Positions 44,075 to 52,967 of a stretch of DNA of 64,000 bases are shown here, piece by piece (position 1 is the stretch's first letter; every line of letters begins with the position of its first letter). The translations under genes were made by a program, and so were the position numbers. Under the pieces are notes generated by a model. It was not told where the DNA came from. It did no database searches and worked only from the letters and a program-made list of their open reading frames with translations. Source of the DNA: Ruegeria sp. ANG-R (lineage in GTDB: Bacteria; Pseudomonadota; Alphaproteobacteria; Rhodobacterales; Rhodobacteraceae); contig NZ_JWLJ01000002.1 of the NCBI RefSeq assembly GCF_000813985.1, positions 62,001 to 126,000 of the forward strand, read 5' to 3'.

Positions 44075-46837
44075 ATGAAACATGTAAACAAATCCAACAA
44101 CCAATCTTTTGCGATGGGCTCGGTCAAAACAGATGATGCTCTCGAAGAACAGAACAAAGAGCTTCTCTCGGTGAAGACGAACTGTGAACCGCTGGAGTCT
44201 TCCGGGCAGGCATCGCTTGCTGACCCCGATGCATCGATCTTACCAGAAATGATCGCCGATACGTCCTATGAAGTTCAGCCTTCAGGTACGGCCAATGAAG
44301 TTGATCCCGAGATTGGGATGACGCCTGATCAGATGCACTTCAACGGTTATGATCATGAGTATTGGTCCAAGAAGTCTTTCCAGTATCCCACCAATTACAG
44401 CAGGATCGAAGTGACCGAGAAGGTCAAAGCCGGCTTTGTTAAATGGATGGGTGAGAACGAGACCAACTTCACCAACAACATTTTTCATCACTTTGACCAC
44501 AAGAAAGGCGGCAAAAAAGACGTCGTCTATCGTGTCGAAGAAGGCGTGATCGGCAATGACAAAGGCAACGTGATCTATGGCGCTGACAAGCATAGCGGGA
44601 GCTCATACAAGCATGATGACAAGATCTTTGGCATGGGTGGAGATGACGTGATCTTCGGCCAAGCCGGAAACGACACGCTCAGCGGTGGAACAGGCAATGA
44701 CTATATCGATGGCGGTGCTGATGATGACCTAATCTATGGTGGCATCGGCAACGATGTTCTTTTAGGCGGAACCGGTGTGGATACGCTTTATGGCGGCGCC
44801 GATAATGATTGGCTGTATTCCGGTAACAAGGATGGCCAAGTCGGCAATGACCAGTTGTGGGGCGGCTCTGGCTTTGACACATTCGTACTTGGCGATGCAA
44901 ATGCGCCCGCAAACGATGGCAAAGACTTTACGGATTACATGGCCAATGGATTGTGGACAGGCATGGGTGCGGCTGCCAAGGCCATTTTGCCCGGGCCGCT
45001 GGGCGGTTTGGTGAAGCTGTTCTTCGGAATGGGCGAAGCGCTCTCAAATATGGGCGGCCAAGCCGGCGGCGAGTTCCAGGATGGCAATGCCACGCATGTG
45101 CGTGATTTCGATCCGACACAGGATACGATCATCATTCCATTGACCGAGGACAACTTTGACGACATCACTATCAAGCATGATGGTCTGCCAAAGGCACAGG
45201 CGTTTCGGATCTATGATGAATCGAACGACACTCCCCAACTGATCGCTGTCATCTACTGGGACGATCTGAAGAACTCTTTCCCTGCAAGTTTGGATTGGGA
45301 TAATCTGACCACCCGGAAAGCTTGGGCAAATCAGATCATCGAAAGCGCGCTTTTCATCGACAAAAACGGCGTCGACATGAATTCGGGCCAGTCCTTTGAT
45401 TTGCCGAACGGATCGCTTGACGCATTGGGCAGCAGCAAGTTCCTGATGCTGGGTGCTTATGGCGGCACCGAGCTTTATGGGGAAGATGGTGTTGCTGACA
45501 AACTCTTTGGTACGGATTACGGCGATATCCTTATGGGATATAACCGGTTCGGCGAAGATGGTGAGGAAAGTAACGCTGGCGATGACAAATTCTGGGGCTT
45601 TGGCGGCGACGACCTTTTCATCGCCGGGTCTGGAATTAACTACATCTACGGCGGCGCCGACAACGATACCATCGCGTATCTGGATGCCAGCAGTGGTGTC
45701 ACCGTGGACATGCGCAAGGAAGACGGCAAAAACTACTTCGAGGTGAACGGCGTTGAATACTACGGTCACACAGATGCGAATTGGCGTGATTATGTCTACG
45801 AGGTGGAAAACGTCATTGGCAGCCAATTCGATGACCGTCTGACCGGCGATAGTGGCGATAACGTCCTGAACGGGCTGGGTGGAAACGACATCCTGGATGG
45901 CGGAGAAGGCAACGACACATTGGTTTCGGGTGAAGGTAACGACACTTTGACCGGTGGCGCCGGAGCTGACACTTTCGTTCTGGACGGAGGCGAGAACACG
46001 ATCACCGATTTCGACGCCAACGAAGGCGACCGGATCGAAATCGACCTCGACGCCTATGGCATGACCGGTTGGTTCGATCTGGATCACCGTATCGAAAACG
46101 GTCAGATCGTACTGTTCAGCAAGTCCACTGATGAGGTCATCGTGCGCTATGACGATGACGGAAACGGATTTGACCCATCCTATATCGATCTGCGCAGCCT
46201 TCAGGACGGTGAAATCGTCTATGAGCCTGCCTTTGCTTCGAACACGCTGGCGTGGTTCGAAAAATACGGCAACCGGTTCGATGTTGAAACCGGCGAAACC
46301 GGTCATGGTACCGATAGCTGGGACTATATGGTTGGTGGTGACGGCAACGATCTGACCAACCTCTATGGTGGTGCCGGAGACGACTTTCTCATCGGCGGTG
46401 GCCATTCACTGACCACACTTGATGGGGGTGAGGGGAATGACATCCTCATGATCCGCAAAGGCGCGTTGTTCACCAACGCATATGGCGGAGATGGAGATGA
46501 CGTGATCATTCTCGATGCGGACCAATCGACTGAGGCAGGTTTTGCCGGCCTATTCGGCGGTGAAGGCAGCGATACTTTTGTCATCACCGGTCCGGGCAGC
46601 CAGTATGGCGGTCAGGTGATCCGGGATTTTGAGGCTGATGACTCGATTGTCATCGATCTGGAAGGGTTCGGGATCTCGTCTATGGATCAACTTCAGATCG
46701 AATGGCGTTCCAGCACTCACTGGATCACGGCAAATGGCCAAAAGGTGATCAGCGTTCAGGGTGTTGACGAGCATTTCGACGTCATGCAGCATATCAGCGA
46801 ATTGACGGCTCAGCAGTCGCAAGACTGGGGTCTCTGA
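44075..46837 (+). CDS. RTX calcium-binding protein, type I secretion substrate
   Basis: A 920-residue secreted-type protein. The first 160 residues are non-repetitive and unrecognised. Nonapeptide RTX repeats occur at about residues 180-252 (GGDDVIFGQAGNDTLSGGTG), then at about 505-660 (GLGGNDILDGGEGNDTLVSG), and again at about 755-870. A glycine-rich hydrophobic stretch at about 288-330 (WTGMGAAAKAILPGPLGGLV, then KLFFGMGEALSNMGG) lies between repeat blocks. An RDFEADDSIVIDLEGFG segment near the end resembles the M10-type C-terminal region that precedes export signals. No enzymatic domain is recognised. The start at 44075 is fixed by AGGAGG at 44062-44067; the frame extended to 44009 is rejected. 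It is presumably exported by the adjacent ABC/HlyD pair. Confidence 0.9.
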   Translation: MKHVNKSNNQSFAMGSVKTDDALEEQNKELLSVKTNCEPLESSGQASLADPDASILPEMIADTSYEVQPSGTANEVDPEIGMTPDQMHFNGYDHEYWSKKSFQYPTNYSRIEVTEKVKAGFVKWMGENETNFTNNIFHHFDHKKGGKKDVVYRVEEGVIGNDKGNVIYGADKHSGSSYKHDDKIFGMGGDDVIFGQAGNDTLSGGTGNDYIDGGADDDLIYGGIGNDVLLGGTGVDTLYGGADNDWLYSGNKDGQVGNDQLWGGSGFDTFVLGDANAPANDGKDFTDYMANGLWTGMGAAAKAILPGPLGGLVKLFFGMGEALSNMGGQAGGEFQDGNATHVRDFDPTQDTIIIPLTEDNFDDITIKHDGLPKAQAFRIYDESNDTPQLIAVIYWDDLKNSFPASLDWDNLTTRKAWANQIIESALFIDKNGVDMNSGQSFDLPNGSLDALGSSKFLMLGAYGGTELYGEDGVADKLFGTDYGDILMGYNRFGEDGEESNAGDDKFWGFGGDDLFIAGSGINYIYGGADNDTIAYLDASSGVTVDMRKEDGKNYFEVNGVEYYGHTDANWRDYVYEVENVIGSQFDDRLTGDSGDNVLNGLGGNDILDGGEGNDTLVSGEGNDTLTGGAGADTFVLDGGENTITDFDANEGDRIEIDLDAYGMTGWFDLDHRIENGQIVLFSKSTDEVIVRYDDDGNGFDPSYIDLRSLQDGEIVYEPAFASNTLAWFEKYGNRFDVETGETGHGTDSWDYMVGGDGNDLTNLYGGAGDDFLIGGGHSLTTLDGGEGNDILMIRKGALFTNAYGGDGDDVIILDADQSTEAGFAGLFGGEGSDTFVITGPGSQYGGQVIRDFEADDSIVIDLEGFGISSMDQLQIEWRSSTHWITANGQKVISVQGVDEHFDVMQHISELTAQQSQDWGL

Positions 46838-46859
46838 TAATCGCCTGATTAATTATATT

Positions 46860-46887
46860 GCCTCAGCTGGTCTGGATCGGCTGGGGC
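46860..46887 (+). terminator. Possible terminator after the RTX gene
   Basis: GCCTCAGC (46860-46867) can pair with GCTGGGGC (46880-46887), with one G-U pair, followed by a short T-containing stretch. It is weak but well placed, 22 bp after the RTX stop. Confidence 0.4.
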
Positions 46888-47067
46888 TTCCTTAACAATT
46901 CGATCCGGCAATTATGCAAAGTTAATTATTGCGACACTCCAAATTTGGCAAAGACTTGCGCAATTGCGCCGATCTCTTGCTCAACATCCACGTAACACAC
47001 TGACTAATGGCGTTTTTATGCGCATTAAGAATCCTGACCTGAGCCTGAATCCGCGCAGATTTATTCG

Positions 47068-47083
47068 TTAATGAACTCTTAAC
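47068..47083 (+). promoter_or_regulatory. Full CtrA-type site (TTAA-N7-TTAAC)
   Basis: TTAATGAACTCTTAAC fits the alphaproteobacterial CtrA consensus exactly: two TTAA boxes separated by seven bases and a final C. It lies about 108 bp before the start of the lysozyme-like protein. A further perfect inverted repeat (AACTTG-N5-CAAGTT) follows at 47099-47115. The rest of the 46838-47190 gap shows nothing else definite. Confidence 0.45.
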
Positions 47084-47098
47084 ATAACCGCGACGGCT

Positions 47099-47115
47099 AA
47101 CTTGTTACGCAAGTT
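47099..47115. repeat. 17-bp inverted repeat in the promoter region of the lysozyme-like gene
   Basis: AACTTG and CAAGTT form perfect 6-bp arms around TTACG, between the CtrA-type site and the start codon. It could be an operator; the cognate protein is unknown. Confidence 0.35.
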
Positions 47116-47190
47116 GGGTCCGAAATAATCGGGTTAATAAAGCCGAAATACTTGGGCTGAAACAACGACAAGATGGGAGTCTGTTTCAAG

Positions 47191-49746
47191 ATGAGTAATG
47201 GAACATATGAAGAATTTCGTGATGCCTTGCGTGCGTTTGAATCTGGTTGGGATCGAGATCGCTATGATGCTGGGGTCATTCAGGATTGGCAACTGAACCA
47301 ATGGGCCGGAGGGGTGGTCACAGATTTCTATCCAAACTACTCCAACTGGTCGGATCTGAGTAGTGATGAATGGGACGCCATGTCCTATCGTTCGATGAAC
47401 TCATTGGGTTTTGTCGGCTATCAATTCGGCGAGGCATTGCTGATCGACCTGGGGTATTACACCGATGACGTCTATTACGGAAACGGCGCTGCATCGAACA
47501 CGTGGGACGGAATCTGGACCGGGAAAAACGGGGTCAATTCTCTGGCGGATTTTACCACCGCCCAAGCGCAGGAGCGCGCCATACAGGAAGCCTTCGGATA
47601 TAACCTTCAGGTTATTGAAACCGGGCTGGGACATCAGGGGGAAAGCCTGTCGGACTATATCGGCACAACCCGCACCTATATCGAGAATGGTCAAGAAGTG
47701 TCCGTGACCCTCGGTCTGACAGGCATCATGGCCGCTGCTCATCTGCGCGGCGCTTGGGGCACATTGTCACTTCTTCAGGGCGGGAACGTGTCTGTCGATG
47801 AATACGGCACGTCGATCTTGCGCTATATTTCGCAGTTCGGTGGTTATGACGCGCCTTCGATAGGCGATGCGATCAAGGTTTACACGGATGGCATTTTGCC
47901 AACAGACACCGGAGGAGGCACCGATACCGACAACACGTCTCCGCCGGTCGTTCCGTCGACCACGCCCCCCGCTCCGACCGGTAACGGCACAGCGGGTACC
48001 ACCGAGACCACCGCGGATGTTGTAATAACATGGGCCTGGGGCACGAGTGTCACGATCTCGGATTTCGATCCAGCGACCGGTACGATCTTTATCTCATGGG
48101 TCGGCGCGGACGCACTGGATGTCAGTGAAGTGAATGGCTCGGTCGTGTTCGCCATTCCGTCGAACAATCAGACCACGACACTTAGCGGTGTCACCCTCGC
48201 CGACCTGAGTGCCGCAAACTTCACCATTCTGGACGATACCGCAGCGACCGAGGTGCTGAGCCTTGTGGGGGCCGGCGTCACCACACCGGGGGGAGGTGGC
48301 AACGGCCATCAGCACATGCATATTGTCCTGAGCCTTGCCAGTGCAGCCCAGGTCATAGACGGGTTCATGCCCGCGATGGGCGATGTCATCGAAATCGGCG
48401 CGGATATCACGGCCGGGAGCTTCGCAATTTTTGAAGAGAGCGGGGATGCACTGGGCCAGACCGTCCGGATCGAATTGACCGACGGGAACGTGACCAAGCA
48501 GATCGCTTTCACGGGTTTTGGCTTGTCCGATCTGTCGGTCAGCAACTTCTCAATTACGGATCAAGCTGTGCTAAACGAGGTATCCTCAGCCCTAGGACAG
48601 GTCGTCGTTATTCCGGGTGCCGGTGAAGGGTATGGGCTCAGCTACGATACAGATGGATCAAATCCACCTGTAACCACCGGGACCACAGATGCGGGCGGTT
48701 CAAAATACCGGGCCGACAGCAATGCCGATGACATAACCGGGTTCCGCCCTGGCGTGGACGAACTGGATTTCGGCGGCACGTCTGTACACGGCATGATTGT
48801 CACCAAATCCGAGGCCGGAGAGATCGTCGTTGACAGCCCGTGGTCAGACGCGGCGCAAATCGTGCAAGGCGTCACTTTCCAGGACGTGACCATCGACAGC
48901 TTGGGTGTGGTTGGCAACGAACATTTCCGTCAGGATATCGGCGGCGTCATCAGTTGGGAGCAAGGCATAGGACCCCGTGTAGCCGACACCGTCTATGTTC
49001 GCAGCCACGAATACGGAGTGCACGAAATCATTGATGGCTTTGATCCGTCTACAATGAAGATCAGCTTTCTGTATTTCGGAACCCGCGAACGCCTCAGCGT
49101 CGAGGATAGCACCGAGGGATTAGTCATCTCGTCCCTGCCGACTGGACAAAGCGTCACTCTGACAGATGTAACCAAAGCTGACTTGGTGCCCGGTCTGGTC
49201 GAATTCCATTTCGATCAGGTGATGGAGGATAACCTTGAGGTGCCCTTTGGCTTTGATCAAAACGATGTAACACTGGTAGACCGCACAATGCTGCTGACGC
49301 CCGAAGCCCCGGCAGGTGCGACAACCGATGGCCATCAGACCAGAACAGGAGACTTGAAGGGCGGATCTACCCAGCCGGACAGCGGGGGTACGACAACCGA
49401 TCCGGATGAAAATTCAACTCCGGATGTCGAGACATTTGGAGCAGGGGCCGATTTGGCCGAGCTGACCTGGAACTGGGGCGCCAAGTCTCAGATTTCTGGC
49501 TTCGATCCCGCTGAGGACGTCATCGACTTCAACGCGTTGAGCGAGCGTGACGTGTCAGTCACCGAAGTCGAAGGTGATCTGGTCTTTGAAGTCATCGGTA
49601 ACGGCGGCCATACAATGACGCTTCAGGATATTCAGGCCGAAGATCTGGACCTGAAAAATCTGACAGCTTATGACTGGAATTCAATCACTGAAGCAGGAAG
49701 CGTATTAACGCTCCAACTCGAAGCGCTCGGAATGTCCATCGCCTGA
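47191..49746 (+). CDS. Secreted-type protein with lysozyme-like N-terminus and repeated beta modules
   Basis: An 851-residue protein. Residues 1 to about 215 resemble the lysozyme-like domain found in phage and secreted murein hydrolases: FRDALRAFESGWD with a probable catalytic Glu17, NSLGFVGYQFGEALLIDLGY, then GLTGIMAAAHLRGA. About 240-850 hold five related beta-rich modules: WAWGTSVTISDFDPATG near 275, similar segments in the middle, and LTWNWGAKSQISGFDPAED near 755. These are joined by Thr/Pro/Gly linkers (PPVVPSTTPPAPTGNGTAGT). Such modules occur in type I-secreted carbohydrate-active enzymes. It lacks a signal peptide and classic RTX repeats. ATG 47191 has GGGAG 11 bases upstream; ATG 47173 is the alternative. 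It is probably cargo of the upstream exporter. The murein-hydrolase role is an inference. Confidence 0.75.
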   Translation: MSNGTYEEFRDALRAFESGWDRDRYDAGVIQDWQLNQWAGGVVTDFYPNYSNWSDLSSDEWDAMSYRSMNSLGFVGYQFGEALLIDLGYYTDDVYYGNGAASNTWDGIWTGKNGVNSLADFTTAQAQERAIQEAFGYNLQVIETGLGHQGESLSDYIGTTRTYIENGQEVSVTLGLTGIMAAAHLRGAWGTLSLLQGGNVSVDEYGTSILRYISQFGGYDAPSIGDAIKVYTDGILPTDTGGGTDTDNTSPPVVPSTTPPAPTGNGTAGTTETTADVVITWAWGTSVTISDFDPATGTIFISWVGADALDVSEVNGSVVFAIPSNNQTTTLSGVTLADLSAANFTILDDTAATEVLSLVGAGVTTPGGGGNGHQHMHIVLSLASAAQVIDGFMPAMGDVIEIGADITAGSFAIFEESGDALGQTVRIELTDGNVTKQIAFTGFGLSDLSVSNFSITDQAVLNEVSSALGQVVVIPGAGEGYGLSYDTDGSNPPVTTGTTDAGGSKYRADSNADDITGFRPGVDELDFGGTSVHGMIVTKSEAGEIVVDSPWSDAAQIVQGVTFQDVTIDSLGVVGNEHFRQDIGGVISWEQGIGPRVADTVYVRSHEYGVHEIIDGFDPSTMKISFLYFGTRERLSVEDSTEGLVISSLPTGQSVTLTDVTKADLVPGLVEFHFDQVMEDNLEVPFGFDQNDVTLVDRTMLLTPEAPAGATTDGHQTRTGDLKGGSTQPDSGGTTTDPDENSTPDVETFGAGADLAELTWNWGAKSQISGFDPAEDVIDFNALSERDVSVTEVEGDLVFEVIGNGGHTMTLQDIQAEDLDLKNLTAYDWNSITEAGSVLTLQLEALGMSIA

Positions 49747-50046
49747 GGCGTATTTGCAATTGTTACTCGGCCTGCGGTGAGGCCGAGCAACATAAGGATT
49801 TCCTCGCCAGTGCAATTTCAAACCGAAACGCATTACACCGAAGAAGGATCTGATGGTGCTGTCCAATCTCTCTTCTAAAGCAGATTGACGCTATCTGATG
49901 CTGCATGCCATTTTGCGCGTTGGATTGGGAGAGGTTATATTTGGTGACAATGTCACCGTGGCGGAGCTGGTCCAGAACATTGTTCAGTTCGGGCCGCTTA
50001 CGCCTCGACGCTCTGATCTTGTAAGCAAACGGCCGCTAGACCCCGG
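49747..50046. other. Intergenic region with hairpin and palindrome
   Basis: A perfect 8-bp hairpin, CTCGGCCT / AGGCCGAG (49766-49787), follows the lysozyme-like gene by about 20 bp and may act as its terminator, although no T run follows. A 15-bp palindrome, GGTGACA-A-TGTCACC, lies at 49943-49957 with no intact gene next to it. No coding sequence is recognised. Confidence 0.5.
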
Positions 50047-50620
50047 TTAATATAAAGATTGATCTATTGGCTCCGCAGGTTTGGGTGGTACTCCACAACT
50101 AGCCATCTGTCTTAGATCAATTTCGATGGACCGACATAAGGCTGATATAGGCACATCGTTCACGTCGCCTTCGAACGGATCTTCCATCGAGGCACTTACG
50201 CGTTCGGTCACAAAAAATATCCAACAAACCAAGGCGCCGATCGGGGCAAGCGTTAGCCAGTCGATTACGATAATAGACAAGGTCGATGTATCCATGCCTG
50301 AAACGACAGAGGGTTTATCGCTAAACGCCAGCGGGAGCAGAAAGATGAAAATCCAGCTGAAAATGCGTCCGACCTCAGCAACTTGACGCGGGAACGGGGT
50401 ATTTTTGATACGCTCACATTGACCTTGCGCGTTCGTGAAACGGGAAAGCCGACCCATTAGCGCCACGTGCCAATATGAATCTATCGTGCCTTCGCGTGCC
50501 ATTCAGTTCATCTATCGACTTGATCGCGTCTATCGGAAGAACAGCGCCGATCTCGGTCAGGAGCATATTGTGTATCCGGCGATACAGGTCGGGGGTTTGA
50601 AGCACCAATGGTCTAATCAA
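50047..50620 (-). pseudogene. Bestrophin-like membrane protein, truncated and frameshifted
   Basis: The frame 50502-50047 encodes the C-terminal half of a bacterial bestrophin-family channel: IDSYWHVALMGRLSRF, ERIKNTPFPRQ, FSWIFIFLLPLAF, then EDPFEGDVNDVPISALCRSI and EIDLRQM. The preceding family segment, YRRIHNMLLTEIGAVLPIDA then KSIDELNGT, is in another frame (from 50620), so there is a frameshift at about 50470-50490. The first half, with the N-terminal membrane helices, is missing. The full family length is about 300 residues. The downstream ABC ATPase begins or ends only about 30 bp away, so this looks like a deletion endpoint. Confidence 0.75.
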
Positions 50621-50652
50621 ACCGCCTGAGTAAGAGAGTTGCTAAGCGAAAG

Positions 50653-51711
50653 TTACCCTCTGCCTGCCAAAACCAACCGATCTTCGCCAAAAAAGTGTAA
50701 CTTGTCCTGCGGAAACTGCAGCCCGATCTTTTCTCCGGGTTTCAATGCCGTATCGCCGTTCAGGCGCACTGTGACGTTTTCTTCACCACCACAATCAACG
50801 ATCAGGAACGTGTCTGCGCCCAGGTATTCTATGACTTCGATGATGCCATCCGTTTGACCTTCTCCCGCCTCAACCACGTCAATATGCTCAGGCCGCACGC
50901 CAAGACTGGTGGCCGTTCCCAAGCGGTCAAAACTGCCACTGCGACCATGCTTCAAACTGTAGCTACCGTCCTTCGTCGTACACGGCAGAATATTCATCTT
51001 GGGGCTACCAATGAATTGGGCCACAAATAGATTTGCAGGCCGTTCGTACAGCTCACGCGGCGTGCCAACCTGTGCGATTTTTCCGAATTCCAAAACGACG
51101 ATACGATCGGCCAAGGTCATTGCTTCGACCTGGTCATGGGTTACATAGATCATCGTTCGCTTCAGGTTTTGGTGAAGCTTCGCAATTTCGTAACGTGTTT
51201 CGACCCGAAGGGCCGCATCAAGGTTAGAAAGCGGTTCGTCGAACAGAAATGCAGTTGGATCGCGTACGATAGAGCGGCCAATCGCGACGCGCTGCCGCTG
51301 GCCGCCCGAAAGGTCCTTGGGTCGACGCTCCAGAAACGGCCCCAGCTTGAGAACCTCGGCGGCCTTGTTGACCTGCTCGGCAATTTCAGCCTTCGGAGTG
51401 CCAGCCACCTTGAGGGAGAACCCCATATTCTCGGCGACCGTCAGGTGCGGGTAAAGTGCGTAGGATTGAAAGACCATGGTTAGACCCCGCTTGGAAGGCG
51501 GATGGTCCGTGACATCTTTGTCGTTGATCAAAAGCGATCCGCGAGAAATGTCCTCAAGCCCACCGATCATGCGTAACAATGTGGACTTTCCGCAGCCAGA
51601 CGGGCCCACGAAAACAATGAACTCTCCCTCTTCGATTTTGAGGTCTACGCCCTTGATCACTTGGGCCGAGCCAAACCATTTTTCGACGGATTTCAGTTCA
51701 ATGCTACCCAT
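50653..51711 (-). CDS. ABC sugar transporter ATPase (MalK/UgpC type)
   Basis: A 352-residue ATP-binding subunit. It has Walker A GPSGCGKST at about 37-45, signature LSGGQRQRVAIGRS near 134, Walker B FLFDEPLSNLD near 155, then a C-terminal TOBE/OB region (SLGVRPEHIDVV). It energises uptake through the two permeases upstream in the operon. The start at 51711 is supported by GGGAGG at its normal distance and by a one-base stop-start overlap (TAATG) with the glycosidase gene. The longer frame from 51753 is rejected. It is the last gene of the LacI-controlled operon. Confidence 0.95.
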   Translation of the reverse strand: MGSIELKSVEKWFGSAQVIKGVDLKIEEGEFIVFVGPSGCGKSTLLRMIGGLEDISRGSLLINDKDVTDHPPSKRGLTMVFQSYALYPHLTVAENMGFSLKVAGTPKAEIAEQVNKAAEVLKLGPFLERRPKDLSGGQRQRVAIGRSIVRDPTAFLFDEPLSNLDAALRVETRYEIAKLHQNLKRTMIYVTHDQVEAMTLADRIVVLEFGKIAQVGTPRELYERPANLFVAQFIGSPKMNILPCTTKDGSYSLKHGRSGSFDRLGTATSLGVRPEHIDVVEAGEGQTDGIIEVIEYLGADTFLIVDCGGEENVTVRLNGDTALKPGEKIGLQFPQDKLHFFGEDRLVLAGRG

Positions 51712-52967
51712 TATTTCCTCCCTGCCCAGTGCAGCCAGACGGCTGCAGTCCACGTGAATGAATTGCCGCCGGCGGGGCTGCCGATGAGTGGATCGTAGTA
51801 TTCCGCAAAGCCGTTCGTTGCGATCAATTGCGACGTTTTCTGGCGTAGTACCTCGGCTTCCGGTAGGTGTCCCATATCGACCAGTCCAAACCCGATCAGC
51901 ATATTCATGAATCCCCAGGTAGGACCCCTCCAGTACCTGCGCTGGTCAAAATTGGGCATCGCAGGGTCATAGCTGGGAACCGGGAAAGGCACATTCGCAA
52001 GCGTCCCCTGCAACCGCTCCAGCATGGATTGAGACTCCAGACCTGCATACCAGCAAAGATAAGACGCGTTAGAGACGCTTCCCGCCCATTCGCCGGTCAG
52101 CGCATCGCGCGAGTCAAACGAGTTCAGCGCCTCATTCCACAAAGATCGCGCGCCTTCTTCGAGCTTTTGAATGTCATCGCTTACCCCGTCAGCAGCGATG
52201 CCGAGTTTGTCGCTGATCACCATCAGATCGCGCGCGGCGCGCAGGGTGATGAAGGTCATCGTTGGATCGGCAACCCGGAATAGGTTCAGACTCAGCAGTT
52301 TCTGTTGGTCCCAGTCGACCTCGCACCCGATCTGAACCAGTTTGATATAACGATCATAGTCGTATTTGGTCGGCCTATCGGCGCTGTTGACGTGGCTTGT
52401 GTCGCGACGCTGATACTCTCCAACGCCTGTGGGGTCGACGCCCTCCATCGCCTTGTCCCAATCTGGCGCGTTGTCGCGCCCGGCTTCCCAGGGGTGGGTG
52501 GTGCAAACGGCGCCATGATCATCAAGCCGCCATTTCATGATCCATCGATGCCAAGCCAGTAAAGCCGGGAACAGCGTGCGAATTCGATCTTCGCCTGCGC
52601 CACCGTCTTTTTCCCAGATCTTGCGTGCGACGGTTGCAGCCACCGGGGGTTGGATGATGCCCGAGGACGGGATCGGCCCGTGGCCACCCCAGACATCCGG
52701 GCCGGGGAAATAACCATCATCCTGCTGGTGGAACAGGATGTGTGGCACCATGCCGTCGTCCCATTGTCCTGAGAAAAGCGTCTCAATCTCGGTCCAGGCG
52801 CGGTCGATGTCGAACTCGGCAAAGCCAAGCGCTGCAATCGCGCTGTCCCAGTTCCACTGGTAGGGGTACAGCCCTTCGGTGGGGATGGTGTAGCCGCCAC
52901 GATCATTGGCAATCAGGATGTTTCGCGCCTCGCGGTCGGGGTTTGTATGTTGGTTCATCTCAGTCAT
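51711..52967 (-). CDS. MGH1-like glycoside hydrolase (GH63 relative)
   Basis: A 418-residue (alpha/alpha)6-barrel glycosidase related to mannosylglycerate/glucosylglycerate hydrolases and GH63. Motifs are LYPYQWNWDSAIAALGFAEF at about 33-52, GQWDDGMVPHILF near 67, WEAGRDNAPDWD near 160, YWRGPTWGFMNMLI near 344, and GGNSFTWTAAVWLHW at the end. It has no signal peptide, so it acts in the cytoplasm on an imported glycoside. It overlaps the permease stop by 4 bp (ATGA) and the ATPase start by 1 bp. The operon context suggests that it degrades the substrate imported by the surrounding ABC system; the actual sugar is unknown. Confidence 0.8.
   Translation of the reverse strand: MTEMNQHTNPDREARNILIANDRGGYTIPTEGLYPYQWNWDSAIAALGFAEFDIDRAWTEIETLFSGQWDDGMVPHILFHQQDDGYFPGPDVWGGHGPIPSSGIIQPPVAATVARKIWEKDGGAGEDRIRTLFPALLAWHRWIMKWRLDDHGAVCTTHPWEAGRDNAPDWDKAMEGVDPTGVGEYQRRDTSHVNSADRPTKYDYDRYIKLVQIGCEVDWDQQKLLSLNLFRVADPTMTFITLRAARDLMVISDKLGIAADGVSDDIQKLEEGARSLWNEALNSFDSRDALTGEWAGSVSNASYLCWYAGLESQSMLERLQGTLANVPFPVPSYDPAMPNFDQRRYWRGPTWGFMNMLIGFGLVDMGHLPEAEVLRQKTSQLIATNGFAEYYDPLIGSPAGGNSFTWTAAVWLHWAGRK

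Noticed and set aside
45044..46405. A 453-codon minus-strand frame
   Set aside because: It is antisense to the RTX gene at 44075-46837, whose ribosome site, repeats and context are clear.
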